Part shown: one piece after another, positions 53,202-63,904 of the stretch
Position numbering within the stretch: position 1 is the first letter of the stretch
How the letters are laid out: each line of letters opens with the position of its first letter
Assembly: GCA_028694105.1 (NCBI GenBank)
Contig: JAQUUC010000006.1
Span: 37,151 to 101,150 of the forward strand
Direction of reading: 5' to 3'
DNA: 64,000 bases
Source of the DNA: Hespellia sp.
GTDB taxonomy: Bacteria > Bacillota > Clostridia > Lachnospirales > Lachnospiraceae
Position numbers and translations under genes: made by a program
Notes under the pieces: model-generated
The model's database searches: none
Seen by the model: the letters and a program-made list of their open reading frames with translations, nothing else
What the model was told of the DNA's origin: nothing

Positions 53202-55790
53202 ATGAATAAATGGTATAAAAGTAATTGGATAAAAGCAATTTTATCTTTCCTTGTGTGCCTGTCCTTAGTAACGGTTGCCGTCTGCACAGTCTGCCTTGCA
53301 ACAAGTCTCGGCAATAACGCTACCTGGAGCGATATCACAAAAAACAACGTGAAAACATATTCCAAATCTCAGGGTTTCGTCCAGACACTCAATAATATGG
53401 AATATGAGATATTAAATCAAATCTACGGATCCTCTCAATTCGAGACAAATGGCTCCTATGATGAAAACAAGCTGGTGGACATCAAAGAATATGTCGAAAG
53501 CGGCACCATTTCCGGCGTAAACACTTCCGGTTTTGCTTACACGATTCATGATCTTGATAACTGGTATAGCACCGAGCCCGATATAGACTACGCATACACC
53601 GACACTTACACCTTTGTCGTATGCAAAAAACCGGACGGAACCTATCATTATTATACACCGGACGAATTCCGCTCTCTGGTTACGGACAGCGAGTTTCATT
53701 TTAACATACAGGATGGCAGCGACCTGTCTTCGGAAGAACTTCTGGATGACCTGCTAAACGGTGCCTATACGTATTCTTATTCCAGCGGAATCGTGATTCT
53801 TGATACCTCCAACCAGTTGATTTATTCGGACTGCTGGACTCTGGAGACCTCCCTGCCTGAGTCTTATCCACCGGATGGTGCCGAGAGTATTCTGGATATC
53901 GCCAATAACAATGCGAACTGGAACGGTAATCTCTCAGGCATGTACAACGATCTGGATGCAGCTATTAACAGTCTGTCAAGTGATCTTAACGACTACCGCT
54001 ATCCAAATACTGATTTTTCAGAAGGCAACTCCAATCTGGCTTATCTTCTGATTGACCATACCGGTAAAAAAGTTTACAGCAACTACGAGAAATACACCGA
54101 CTATGCCAAATTTAACGAGAACATCAATACATTAAAAGCTCTCGGTGCCTACGTCGTAATCACACCAGATTTAAAAGGCTTTGAAACAAATCTGGATGCC
54201 GCTGCCAATGACTGGCGGATGCACAGCGTCTATCTCAGCGACAACTCTGTATCTGATGACTTCACCTTTGTCATTGCGGTCAACACCGCATTTCCGATAC
54301 AGGACGAATTTTACACCGCAAATCAGGACTACAATGCTATGCTCCCTTATTATATGCCGCTCATGGTTATGGATGTTCTTGGCCTTCTAATATTCCTGAT
54401 TGCCATCGTGTGGCTGACCGCAATTGCAGGAAGAACGAACAGAAGCTCTGCAGTCTGCCTCAATCAGTTTGATAAAATCTGGACGGAGGCTGCTCTCGCA
54501 CTTGTACTGGTTTTATGGCTGACCCCGTTCGCGCTGCTGATAAATGTCTGGGACAGCTATCAGATGTCTTCCATACAGATGATCAATGTGGCACGCCTCA
54601 GTATGCCGCTTCTGGTAATCACCGGTTCTATTGCACTTATTACCGCCGCATGCTTCCTGCTTGGATGGCTGAGTCTGGTGCGCCGGATCAAGGCATTTAC
54701 CATCTGGAAGAACAGCCTTTGCAGAAAGCTTTTCCGGCTCATCGCCCGGTTGTTCCGGAGACTCGGAATGTTCCTTCGCGATTTTTGGAACAACCGCAGG
54801 CTTACATTTAAAATAACAGTCACCTACTTCGGATTCTGCCTGATACACTGGATTAGCAGCTTTGCATGGTCCCACAGCTTCTTTCTGTTCCTGATGGTTC
54901 TGTGTTTTGAACTTGCCGGATTCGTCTATCTGATCCGCAGGGCAATTGTACGGGATAGGATTAAAGATGGGATCCGCAGGATATCGGAGGGCAATGTTGA
55001 TTACAAGATTGATACGACACACCTGAAGGGAAATGATTTCGAAGTTGCCAATCTGATCAACAACATCGGCAACGGACTGTCCACCGCAGTTTCAAAGAGC
55101 ATGAAGGATGAGCGCATGAAGACCGATCTGATTACAAATGTGTCACATGACATTAAGACACCGCTCACATCCATCATCAATTATGTGGACCTGTTAAAAC
55201 GAGAGAACTTCACCGACCCGAAGGTCGTGGGTTATATTGAGATCTTAGAACAGAAGGCACAGCGCCTTAAGAATCTGACCGAGGATGTTGTAGAAGCCTC
55301 AAAGGTCAGCAGCGGCAATATTTCGCTGGAGATGATGAACATCAACTTCGTGGAAATGCTCAACCAGATTGACGGTGAATACAGTGAGAAATTCGAGAGC
55401 CGCGGTTTGGAGGTCATCATATCGATGCCGGATACTCCAATCATCGTATATGCCGATGGACGGCGTCTGTCCCGCATCCTGGAGAACATTTATGGAAATG
55501 CATTCAAATATGCGATGGAAGGAACCCGCATCTATGCGGACTTAACGCTCACAGACAGCCGGGTGATATTTTCACTGAAAAACATCTCAGCGCAGTCACT
55601 GAACATCTCAGCTGATGAGCTGACAGAGCGGTTCATCCGTGGTGATGTCGCGAGAACGACCGAGGGCAGCGGACTTGGCTTATCCATCGCCAAGAGCCTG
55701 ACGGAACTGCAGGGCGGAACGTTTACTCTGTATCTCGACGGTGATTTATTTAAGGTAACCATTACCTTCCCGATTGGGAAAACTTCATAA
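53202..55790 (+). CDS. Sensor histidine kinase
   Basis: 862 residues. Membrane helix at about 10-35, a roughly 340-residue extracytoplasmic sensor, four to five further helices (about 390-590), HAMP, then HisKA with phospho-acceptor NVSHDIKTPLTSIINY and HATPase with RILENIYGNAFKYAM and GSGLGLSIAKSL. The extra membrane bundle between sensor and HAMP is larger than in simple kinases. GAAGGGAG lies four bases before ATG. Confidence 0.93.
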   Translation: MNKWYKSNWIKAILSFLVCLSLVTVAVCTVCLATSLGNNATWSDITKNNVKTYSKSQGFVQTLNNMEYEILNQIYGSSQFETNGSYDENKLVDIKEYVESGTISGVNTSGFAYTIHDLDNWYSTEPDIDYAYTDTYTFVVCKKPDGTYHYYTPDEFRSLVTDSEFHFNIQDGSDLSSEELLDDLLNGAYTYSYSSGIVILDTSNQLIYSDCWTLETSLPESYPPDGAESILDIANNNANWNGNLSGMYNDLDAAINSLSSDLNDYRYPNTDFSEGNSNLAYLLIDHTGKKVYSNYEKYTDYAKFNENINTLKALGAYVVITPDLKGFETNLDAAANDWRMHSVYLSDNSVSDDFTFVIAVNTAFPIQDEFYTANQDYNAMLPYYMPLMVMDVLGLLIFLIAIVWLTAIAGRTNRSSAVCLNQFDKIWTEAALALVLVLWLTPFALLINVWDSYQMSSIQMINVARLSMPLLVITGSIALITAACFLLGWLSLVRRIKAFTIWKNSLCRKLFRLIARLFRRLGMFLRDFWNNRRLTFKITVTYFGFCLIHWISSFAWSHSFFLFLMVLCFELAGFVYLIRRAIVRDRIKDGIRRISEGNVDYKIDTTHLKGNDFEVANLINNIGNGLSTAVSKSMKDERMKTDLITNVSHDIKTPLTSIINYVDLLKRENFTDPKVVGYIEILEQKAQRLKNLTEDVVEASKVSSGNISLEMMNINFVEMLNQIDGEYSEKFESRGLEVIISMPDTPIIVYADGRRLSRILENIYGNAFKYAMEGTRIYADLTLTDSRVIFSLKNISAQSLNISADELTERFIRGDVARTTEGSGLGLSIAKSLTELQGGTFTLYLDGDLFKVTITFPIGKTS

Positions 55791-55795
55791 TAGCC

Positions 55796-55838
55796 AAAAA
55801 GAATCCGCTTCGGTTTTACACCGGAACGGATTCTTTTT
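55796..55838. terminator. Bidirectional terminator
   Basis: AAAAAGAATCCG pairs with CGGATTCTTTTT and an inner TTCGG / CCGGAA stem, between the convergent kinase and beta-glucosidase genes. Confidence 0.88.
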
Positions 55839-55849
55839 ACTTGTATCGT

Positions 55850-57615
<1,766 letters not shown>

Positions 57616-57630
57616 TATTATTCTCCCAAC

Positions 57631-58932
57631 TTATGCTTCTGCCTGTACTGCATCAGCTTCCTGTTTCACATATCGTTTGTCTGCTGCTTTGATAAATGGC
57701 AGGTATACAAAGAAGGAAAGTACTAAGATGACTGCCTGCAATAGTGCGGTTCTCCATCCACCCACAAGGAATCCTGAGATGATCGGTGGTGTTGTCCAAG
57801 GTACAACAACTCCTCCGTACAATGGGCAGAGTCCTGTGTATAACGCGAAATACTCAATAATACCTGAAAGCATTGGCATGATAATGAACGGTGCGATTAA
57901 CATTGGGTTTAATACGATTGGTGTACCAAATAAAACCGGCTCATTTACATTAAAGAAAGATGGTAAGAATCCAAGCTTTCCGATTTCTTTTAACTGTTTT
58001 GATTTTGCAAAGAATACCATGAATACTACAAGTCCGATTGTGACACCTGAACCTGTTACTGTCATGAACTGATCCAAAAACTGTTTTGTTACGATATGTC
58101 CGCCATTTGCAACTGTAAGCTTCATTCCAGCATCTAAGATTGCCTGATTGTCAGCAGAGTTTGCAAGAAGCAGAGGTCCCATGATTCCGTCTCCGATCAG
58201 TGTTGATCCATGAATACCAAAGAACCAGAAGAATGGAATAACAAATCCCATTGCAAGTACGCCACCAAATGAATCTGTGAGTCCCTGAAGCGGAATCTGA
58301 AGTACTTTGTAGATCCACTCAATTGGAGTTGTTCCAAGTGCGAGCTGGAAAATTGCGAAAACAACCGTTGCACCTGCAATGATAACTGCGCCCGGAATCA
58401 ATGCAACGAATGCATTCATAACACCTTCTGGAACGCCTGCCGGCATTTTGATTGTAATATCTTTTTTCATAAAGACGCTGTAAATCCAGCCTGCGAGAAG
58501 ACCACTGATGATTGCTGCGATCATTCCCTGTCCGCCTGTCCATGTCTTTAAGATTGCTCCAACGCTTGATCCGTCTTCTGCAAGTACAGAACCCGGCTGA
58601 AGGATCAGATATGTACAAAGTGAAATAACACCTGCTGGAAGACCATTATAGCCTTCGTTCTTTACATAAGTATATCCGATACCGATTGCTGCGATCAGTG
58701 CGATAATTGAGAATGTACTGTTAGTTGCCTGATTTAAAATTGCTGTGATTCCAGCCTTTTCCATTGCTGCTGTGAAAGCAGGGATTGGAAAGTTAGAGAT
58801 TAACAAAAATACGGCTCCGATCATCATCATCGGCATTGCGTATAATAAACCGTTCTTTAATGCCTGCATTGCTTTTGTATTTACAAAACGCATAATTACA
58901 GGTACTACTTTATCATTTAAAAAATTCTTCAT
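57631..58932 (-). CDS. PTS cellobiose-family IIC permease
   Basis: 433 residues, about ten membrane helices. Conserved FLNDKVVPVIMRFVNTKAMQALKNGLLYAMPMMMIG start, FFGIHGSTLI and NEPVLFGTPIVLNPMLI motifs. Translocates the beta-glucoside. Strong AGGAGGAG site. Confidence 0.95.
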   Translation of the reverse strand: MKNFLNDKVVPVIMRFVNTKAMQALKNGLLYAMPMMMIGAVFLLISNFPIPAFTAAMEKAGITAILNQATNSTFSIIALIAAIGIGYTYVKNEGYNGLPAGVISLCTYLILQPGSVLAEDGSSVGAILKTWTGGQGMIAAIISGLLAGWIYSVFMKKDITIKMPAGVPEGVMNAFVALIPGAVIIAGATVVFAIFQLALGTTPIEWIYKVLQIPLQGLTDSFGGVLAMGFVIPFFWFFGIHGSTLIGDGIMGPLLLANSADNQAILDAGMKLTVANGGHIVTKQFLDQFMTVTGSGVTIGLVVFMVFFAKSKQLKEIGKLGFLPSFFNVNEPVLFGTPIVLNPMLIAPFIIMPMLSGIIEYFALYTGLCPLYGGVVVPWTTPPIISGFLVGGWRTALLQAVILVLSFFVYLPFIKAADKRYVKQEADAVQAEA

Positions 58933-58960
58933 TTTCTATCTCCTCCTGCGAGCTGCCGTC

Positions 58961-59269
58961 TTACTTTCCAGCTAATTTTCTCGCAAATGCTAATACTTTT
59001 TCTCCGTTACACATACCATAATCTACCATTGGGATAACATCCATTGGAACATTTGCGGATGCACAGATATCTCCTAATTTCCCCTTTAAATATCCAACCT
59101 GTGGTCCGAGTAATGCACAATCGACCCCATCTAATCGATCTGCCATTTCATTTGCCGGGTATGCTGCGATATCGACTTCAAACCCCTGCGCCGCTGCAGC
59201 ATCCTTCATCTTGTTGACAAGAAGACTTGTTGACATACCTTGGTTACAAAATAATCTGATTACCATCAT
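58961..59269 (-). CDS. PTS lactose/cellobiose-family IIB component
   Basis: 102 residues with the phospho-Cys in IRLFCNQGMSTSLLV. Takes phosphate from IIA to the incoming sugar. Start chosen at 59269 after AAAGGAAG. First gene of the operon, directly behind the double-operator promoter. Confidence 0.94.
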   Translation of the reverse strand: MMVIRLFCNQGMSTSLLVNKMKDAAAAQGFEVDIAAYPANEMADRLDGVDCALLGPQVGYLKGKLGDICASANVPMDVIPMVDYGMCNGEKVLAFARKLAGK

Positions 59270-59294
59270 TTTCTCTCTTCCTTTCTTAATCAAA

Positions 59295-59310
59295 ATTCAT
59301 TCGAATGTAT
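59295..59310. promoter_or_regulatory. Operator 1 of the PTS operon
   Basis: ATTCATTCGAATGTAT, a near-palindrome sharing 15 of 16 bases with operator 2. It lies between the -10 box and the first gene. Confidence 0.75.
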
Positions 59311-59320
59311 TTACATATTG

Positions 59321-59348
59321 AGTATAACACGATTTTGTCTGCTGTCAA
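59321..59348 (-). promoter_or_regulatory. Promoter of the PTS/beta-glucosidase operon
   Basis: Minus strand TTGACA (59348-59343), 16-base spacer, TATACT (59326-59321), bracketed by the two operators. Confidence 0.85.
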
Positions 59349-59351
59349 TAT

Positions 59352-59367
59352 ATTCATTCGAATGAAT
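59352..59367. promoter_or_regulatory. Operator 2 of the PTS operon
   Basis: Perfect 16-bp palindrome ATTCATTCGAATGAAT immediately upstream of the -35 box, centred 57 bases from operator 1. Probable GntR/UTRA repressor sites that may allow looping. Confidence 0.78.
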
Positions 59368-59440
59368 TTGTTTTTTGTCTATTATTCACATTTTCCAGTT
59401 ACTGTTTTTGTCTATTATTACCAAGTTTCTATGACATAAA

Positions 59441-59470
59441 AAATTCCGAGTTCATCTGTACTCGGAATTT
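59441..59470 (-). terminator. Terminator of the GntR-family gene
   Basis: Eleven-bp stem AAATTCCGAGT / ACTCGGAATTT with an 8-base loop, followed by a T-run on the minus strand. Confidence 0.88.
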
Positions 59471-59503
59471 GATCTATATTTAAAAATAAAGTGTTCAGAT
59501 CTC

Positions 59504-60205
59504 CTACTTAATTTCCGCAAGTTCAAAGAACTTTGCTGTTTTGTAATTGTAGTACACGACCGAGGCATTGAACATCTGCCCATTCGATAAATAGGCATCA
59601 TCTTCTACAATCACTGCCGGATCGCCAGCCTCCAGCTCCAGAAGCTCTGCCGCCTCCTTCGTAAGCTTGTCCGCACGCAGAATCTTATCTGCAAAGCTGA
59701 TATTAAGCCCCAGATCTTTTTTGATATACCCAAAAAGGCTTCCCTCTGCAATCTTCTCATCAATTACCGGAACAATCTCCTGATTGTAGTACGTATATTC
59801 CACAGACAACGGTACGCCATCCACGCTTCTTGCACGGATGATATAATACACCGGTGTCCCTGTCTTACATTTCATACGGGATGCGATTCTCTCGTCCGCA
59901 GAGATGATCTCCAAATGAACCACCCTCGTCTTTACCGAATGTCCCTTCAGCTCTGCAGTCACACCTCTTGTATTACGAAGACTCATGCAGCCTTCCCGCT
60001 TGCTCTCCCGGATATACATGCCACTTCCCTGTACCAGATAGACCAGTCCAAATTCGACAAGAATACTGATTGCATTGCGCACACAGTATTTACTTACCCC
60101 GTATTGTTCTACCAGCTGTTCTTCCGTTGGAAGCTTTCCAGTCTCATGGTATGAGCCATCATCGATATTTTCTTTCAGTATATTTGCCAACTCCTGATAC
60201 TTCAT
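59504..60205 (-). CDS. GntR-family regulator with UTRA sensor domain
   Basis: 233 residues. Winged helix LPTEEQLVEQYGVSKYCVRNAI at the N-terminus, UTRA ligand domain from about 75 (LEIISADERIASRMKCKTGTPVYYIIRARSVDGVPLSVEYTY). Expected to repress the cellobiose-type PTS operon and to release it on sensing a sugar phosphate. Start at 60205, eight bases after GGAGG. Confidence 0.92.
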   Translation of the reverse strand: MKYQELANILKENIDDGSYHETGKLPTEEQLVEQYGVSKYCVRNAISILVEFGLVYLVQGSGMYIRESKREGCMSLRNTRGVTAELKGHSVKTRVVHLEIISADERIASRMKCKTGTPVYYIIRARSVDGVPLSVEYTYYNQEIVPVIDEKIAEGSLFGYIKKDLGLNISFADKILRADKLTKEAAELLELEAGDPAVIVEDDAYLSNGQMFNASVVYYNYKTAKFFELAEIK

Positions 60206-60239
60206 CCTCAACACCTCCGTTCATAGCTGAATCGTTTTC

Positions 60240-60268
60240 ATTATATAGTTTAAAAATCGTCATGTCAA
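60240..60268 (-). promoter_or_regulatory. Promoter of the GntR-family gene
   Basis: Minus strand TTGACA (60268-60263), 17-base spacer, TATAAT (60245-60240): full consensus. It lies downstream of the terminator of the structured RNA, so the two are separate units. Confidence 0.88.
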
Positions 60269-60326
60269 TTACCACATTCTAACGTAATTCCTGCCGCTGA
60301 ACCTTTTCCTGCAGGCTTGGAAAATC

Positions 60327-60466
60327 AAAAAAAATCCTAACGCTTTCACATCAGGATTCTCACATTGTTTTAATATAAAGGATTGAGAGTAAAGTCGGTG
60401 CCCTAGGTCTCCCTAAAGCACCAGTACTTTATGAGGGGGGATAGTTGTTACCAACTATCTGAGAAT
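60327..60466 (-). ncRNA. Structured RNA, riboswitch-like, unidentified
   Basis: On the minus strand a closing helix ATTCTCA (60466-60460) / TGAGAAT (60362-60356) encloses two hairpins. One is GATAGTTG / CAACTATC (8 bp, 60440-60459). The other is a long stem of AAAGT/ACTTT, GGTGC/GCACC and TAGG/CCTA segments with internal loops (60391-60430). An intrinsic terminator follows: AATCCTGA / TTAGGATT (60358-60333) and eight T's (60334-60327). Its 5' arm shares three bases with the closing helix, so they compete. Flanked by a lipase gene upstream and an independently promoted GntR gene downstream. A weak TATACT (60473-60468) may start it. I recognise no Rfam class. Confidence 0.55.
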
Positions 60467-60528
60467 TAGTATATCCATAAAATGTGTCCAAATTGTGTTC
60501 AAATTATGAAAGAATCAGAAACAAACTC

Positions 60529-61458
60529 TTAAATTCTTTTACTCTCGAGCCAGCCATACAAATCCTTAAAAACCTGCTCTCGATTCGTTTCATTTAAAAC
60601 TTCATGGCGGTCATCATGGTATATTTTCAAGCTCACATCCGTGATTCCATATTTTCTGTACTTATGGTATAACTTGGTGACCCCTTTCCCAAATCCGCCC
60701 ACTGGATCATTCTCTCCACTGACAAAATATACCGGAAGATTTTGAGGAACCATTGCGAAGTTTTCTTTTCGTTTTAGCTTCAGCATTCCGCCAAACATAT
60801 GATAATATGCATTCACTGTAAACTTAAAGGAGCACAGTGGATCATTCACATATTTCTCTAACATCTCCGGATCGCTGGTCACCCAGTCTGCTCTGGTCTT
60901 CGCGGGCTTGAACTTCTTATTGTAGACTCCAAGTGCCAAATTATCCACGAATTTGCTCTTATAATGCCCACCTTTCAGCAGCGATAAGGCACGGCATAAA
61001 AAACGTGCAGACAGCAGGGTAATCTTCAGCTCTTCCTTCGGCGTTCCCATAATAATCACACCGCTTAAGCCCTTCCCGTACATCTGAATATACTGTCTGA
61101 GCAGCGCGGAGCCCATGCTGTGTCCAAGCATGAAATACGGAACCTGCGGATACTTCTTCATTGTTCTCTGCCTGAGTGTGTGAATATCTCCAATCACACA
61201 TGTGTTGCCATACTTCTTTTCAAAGTAACCATATTCTGATTTACTCTGTATGGATTTTCCATGCCCCAGATGATCATTCCCAACGACATAGTATCCGTGA
61301 TCACATAGGAAATTCGCAAATCCATCATAGCGGTCAATATATTCCACCATACCATGACAAATCTGAAGTACTGCTTTTACATCACCTTCCGGCTTCCATT
61401 CAATTGTATGAATCTCGGTATTTCCATCCTTAGATGGATAATAGAATTCATCTTTCAT
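60529..61458 (-). CDS. Alpha/beta hydrolase, monoacylglycerol-lipase-like
   Basis: 309 residues, serine hydrolase with nucleophile in FMLGHSMGSALLRQY, Asp in SGENDPVGG and His in YHDDRHEVLNE. Opening HTIEWKPEGDVKAVLQICHGMVEYIDRYD is typical of the monoglyceride lipase/lysophospholipase group. Cytoplasmic. Start chosen at 61458 (ATG); AGGAAGG is 13 bases away, rather far. Confidence 0.85.
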   Translation of the reverse strand: MKDEFYYPSKDGNTEIHTIEWKPEGDVKAVLQICHGMVEYIDRYDGFANFLCDHGYYVVGNDHLGHGKSIQSKSEYGYFEKKYGNTCVIGDIHTLRQRTMKKYPQVPYFMLGHSMGSALLRQYIQMYGKGLSGVIIMGTPKEELKITLLSARFLCRALSLLKGGHYKSKFVDNLALGVYNKKFKPAKTRADWVTSDPEMLEKYVNDPLCSFKFTVNAYYHMFGGMLKLKRKENFAMVPQNLPVYFVSGENDPVGGFGKGVTKLYHKYRKYGITDVSLKIYHDDRHEVLNETNREQVFKDLYGWLESKRI

Positions 61459-61498
61459 ATACTGTGTCAATCCTTCCTGCTGTTAATCAGGGTCCTCT

Positions 61499-62872
61499 TT
61501 ACGCTCTGTCGTCCATTTTGATGTATTCGCGATGAGGAGCAAGCGGCTTGTAGGCCGGCCGGATAATCTTATCCACATTCTTGAGCTCCTCTAACCGGTG
61601 AGCGCTCCAGCCGACAATCCGGGCTGCAGCAAAAATCGGTGTATATAATTCAGGCGGAAGATCTAACATACCATAGACAAGTCCGCTGTAGAAATCAACG
61701 TTCGCATTGACGCCTTTGTAAATCTTTCGTTTCTCTCCGATTACCTGCGGCGCCATGTATTCTACTTTCTCATAGAGCTTGTACTCTTTCGTGTACCCCT
61801 TCTCCTCTGCAAGCTGTGCAACAAATCCCTTGAATATCTCAGCTCTCGGATCGGATACCGAATAGATCGCATGCCCCATTCCATAAATCAGACCTTTTTT
61901 ATCAAATGCTTTCTTGTCCAGCAGGTCGACCAGATACTGATGTATCTTCTCATCGTCTTCCCAGTCATCCACTTTGTGCTTCATATCCTCAAACATCTGC
62001 GTCACTTTGACATTCGCACCACCGTGCTTCGGCCCCTTAAGCGATGCCATCGCTGCCGCAATCGTTGAATAGGTATCTGTCCCGGAGGATGTCACAACAT
62101 GAGTTGTGAATGTAGAGTTGTTACCGCCGCCGTGATCCATGTGAAGAACCAGTGCCATGTCAAGAAGCTTCGCCTCCAAGGCTGTATACTTGCGATCCTC
62201 GCGAAGCATCATCAGAATATTCTCCGCGGTCGATAACTTCGGTGACGGTGCGTAGATAAATAAATCCTCCCCACGTCTGTAATTGTATGCATGATAGCCA
62301 TACACCATCAGCATTGGGAACTGGCTGATCAGATTCAGACACTGACGGAGCACATTCGGAATACTGGTATCATCCGCCAGCTCATCATACGTGTAGAGCG
62401 TCAGAATCGAGCGTGTCAGACTGTTCATCATATCCTTGCTCGGAGATTTCATAATGATATCTCTTACAAATGTAGGCGGAAGGGTCCGTCTCTCCACCAG
62501 AGTCTCATAAAACTCTTCCAGCTGCTCATCATTCGGCAGCTCTCCAAACAGCAGCAGATACGCTGTCTCCTCAAATCCAAAATGCTTCGCCTCTAAAAAA
62601 CCCTTTACAATGTCTTTAATATTATACCCGCGATAGTATAAATTACCCGGGCATGGAATTTCTTCTCCGTCCACCATCTTCTTTGCACAGACATCGGAAA
62701 TATTCGTAAGACCGGCAAGCACGCCCTTTCCATTCAGGTCACGCAGCCCTCTCTTCACCTCATACTTGGTGTAGAGTTCTCTCTCAATCTGATTATTCTC
62801 CTCACACAACTCTGCTAATCTCTTAATTTTCGGGGTGTTCGTAAATAGTATTGTATCAACTGTATCCTGCAT
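61499..62872 (-). CDS. gltA: Citrate synthase
   Basis: 457 residues. Catalytic residues lie in LVLHMDHGGGNNSTFT, GPKHGGANVKV and YGMGHAIYSVSDPRAEIF. Condenses acetyl-CoA and oxaloacetate. The length and the N-terminal extension of about 60 residues are typical of clostridial enzymes. No other citrate-cycle gene is adjacent, so it probably serves glutamate synthesis. Confidence 0.94.
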   Translation of the reverse strand: MQDTVDTILFTNTPKIKRLAELCEENNQIERELYTKYEVKRGLRDLNGKGVLAGLTNISDVCAKKMVDGEEIPCPGNLYYRGYNIKDIVKGFLEAKHFGFEETAYLLLFGELPNDEQLEEFYETLVERRTLPPTFVRDIIMKSPSKDMMNSLTRSILTLYTYDELADDTSIPNVLRQCLNLISQFPMLMVYGYHAYNYRRGEDLFIYAPSPKLSTAENILMMLREDRKYTALEAKLLDMALVLHMDHGGGNNSTFTTHVVTSSGTDTYSTIAAAMASLKGPKHGGANVKVTQMFEDMKHKVDDWEDDEKIHQYLVDLLDKKAFDKKGLIYGMGHAIYSVSDPRAEIFKGFVAQLAEEKGYTKEYKLYEKVEYMAPQVIGEKRKIYKGVNANVDFYSGLVYGMLDLPPELYTPIFAAARIVGWSAHRLEELKNVDKIIRPAYKPLAPHREYIKMDDRA

Positions 62873-62915
62873 CTCACACCTCTCCTTTCTGATATTTCCT
62901 CAAGGTTTCCCTCTT

Positions 62916-62944
62916 ATTATACTAAATTCAAAGTTGTGAAACAA
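62916..62944 (-). promoter_or_regulatory. Promoter of the citrate synthase gene
   Basis: Minus strand TTGTTT (62944-62939), 17-base spacer, TATAAT (62921-62916). Confidence 0.7.
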
Positions 62945-63001
62945 TAAACGAAGTATTAAATCTTTATGAAGTATTCTATGTAAAATGACGCTCTATTTGT
63001 A

Positions 63002-63868
63002 TTAATTCAGTAATAGATTCGTCAATTTTGCAAATTCCTCTAATGTCAGCACTTCTCCCCTGACACTTGCGCCTTTGCCGAGTGCTTCAATCGCAGACTG
63101 AATCTGCTCTTTCGAAAACTGCAGTTCACTGGAATTGTTCAGCCCGTTGGCCAGCGTTTTTCTCCTCTGGTTAAAGGATGCACGGATAATCCGAAACATC
63201 ATTTTTTCATCTGACACTTCCACCGGAGCTTTTTCATACCGATCCAGCCGAATGACTGCAGAACCCACCTTCGGCCGCGGCATAAAACAGTTCGCAGGAA
63301 CATTTGCGACAATATATGGCTTCGAATAATACTGTACCGCCAGTGAAAGGGCACCGTAGTCTTTCGTTCCCGGTCCTACCTGCATGCGGTCCGCCACTTC
63401 CTTCTGTACCATGACCGTGATGCTGTGAATCGGCACATGACTCTCGAACAGTCCCATAATAATGGGCGTTGTAATGTAGTAAGGAAGGTTCGCAACGACC
63501 TTAATCGGTCTGCCGCCATTCTCCTCCTGCGCCAGTTTTGCAATATCAACCTTTAACACGTCTTCATTGATGACGCGTACGTTATCATACTCACTTAGCG
63601 TATCTTCCAGAATTGGAATCAGTGCTTTATCAATCTCAACCGCAACCACTTTGCCTGCTGCCACGGCAAGATACTGCGTCATCGTTCCGATTCCCGGCCC
63701 GATTTCCAGAACAAAATCCTCCTTCGTAATCTCTGCCGAGGAAATAATCTTGTCCAGCACATGCGTATCAATCAAAAAATTCTGTCCGAATTTTTTCTGG
63801 AATGAAAAGTTGTATTTTTGCAATACCTCGATGGTGTGCTGCGGATTTCCTAATGTAGGTTCTTTCAT
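63002..63868 (-). CDS. rsmA: 16S rRNA (adenine1518/1519-N6) dimethyltransferase
   Basis: 288 residues. N-terminal FSFQKKFGQNFLIDTHVLDKII, SAM motif FVLEIGPGIGTMTQYLA, catalytic VVANLPYYITTPIIM and FNQRRKTLANGL. Dimethylates two adenines in helix 45 of 16S rRNA. The ATG at 63868 (MKEPTLGNPQHT) fits the family but has a poor ribosome site; a GTG at 63904 with AAAGGA upstream would add 12 hydrophobic residues. Confidence 0.94.
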   Translation of the reverse strand: MKEPTLGNPQHTIEVLQKYNFSFQKKFGQNFLIDTHVLDKIISSAEITKEDFVLEIGPGIGTMTQYLAVAAGKVVAVEIDKALIPILEDTLSEYDNVRVINEDVLKVDIAKLAQEENGGRPIKVVANLPYYITTPIIMGLFESHVPIHSITVMVQKEVADRMQVGPGTKDYGALSLAVQYYSKPYIVANVPANCFMPRPKVGSAVIRLDRYEKAPVEVSDEKMMFRIIRASFNQRRKTLANGLNNSSELQFSKEQIQSAIEALGKGASVRGEVLTLEEFAKLTNLLLN

Positions 63869-63904
63869 ATGGTCTTGTATGATAATTAGGAAGTTAATTA
63901 TCAC

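Noticed and set aside
60341..60355. Possible CcpA cre box or hammerhead-like CTGATG...GAAA in the terminator loop on the minus strand
   Set aside because: Two mismatches to cre, no promoter placement, and no hammerhead stems; it is simply the terminator loop.
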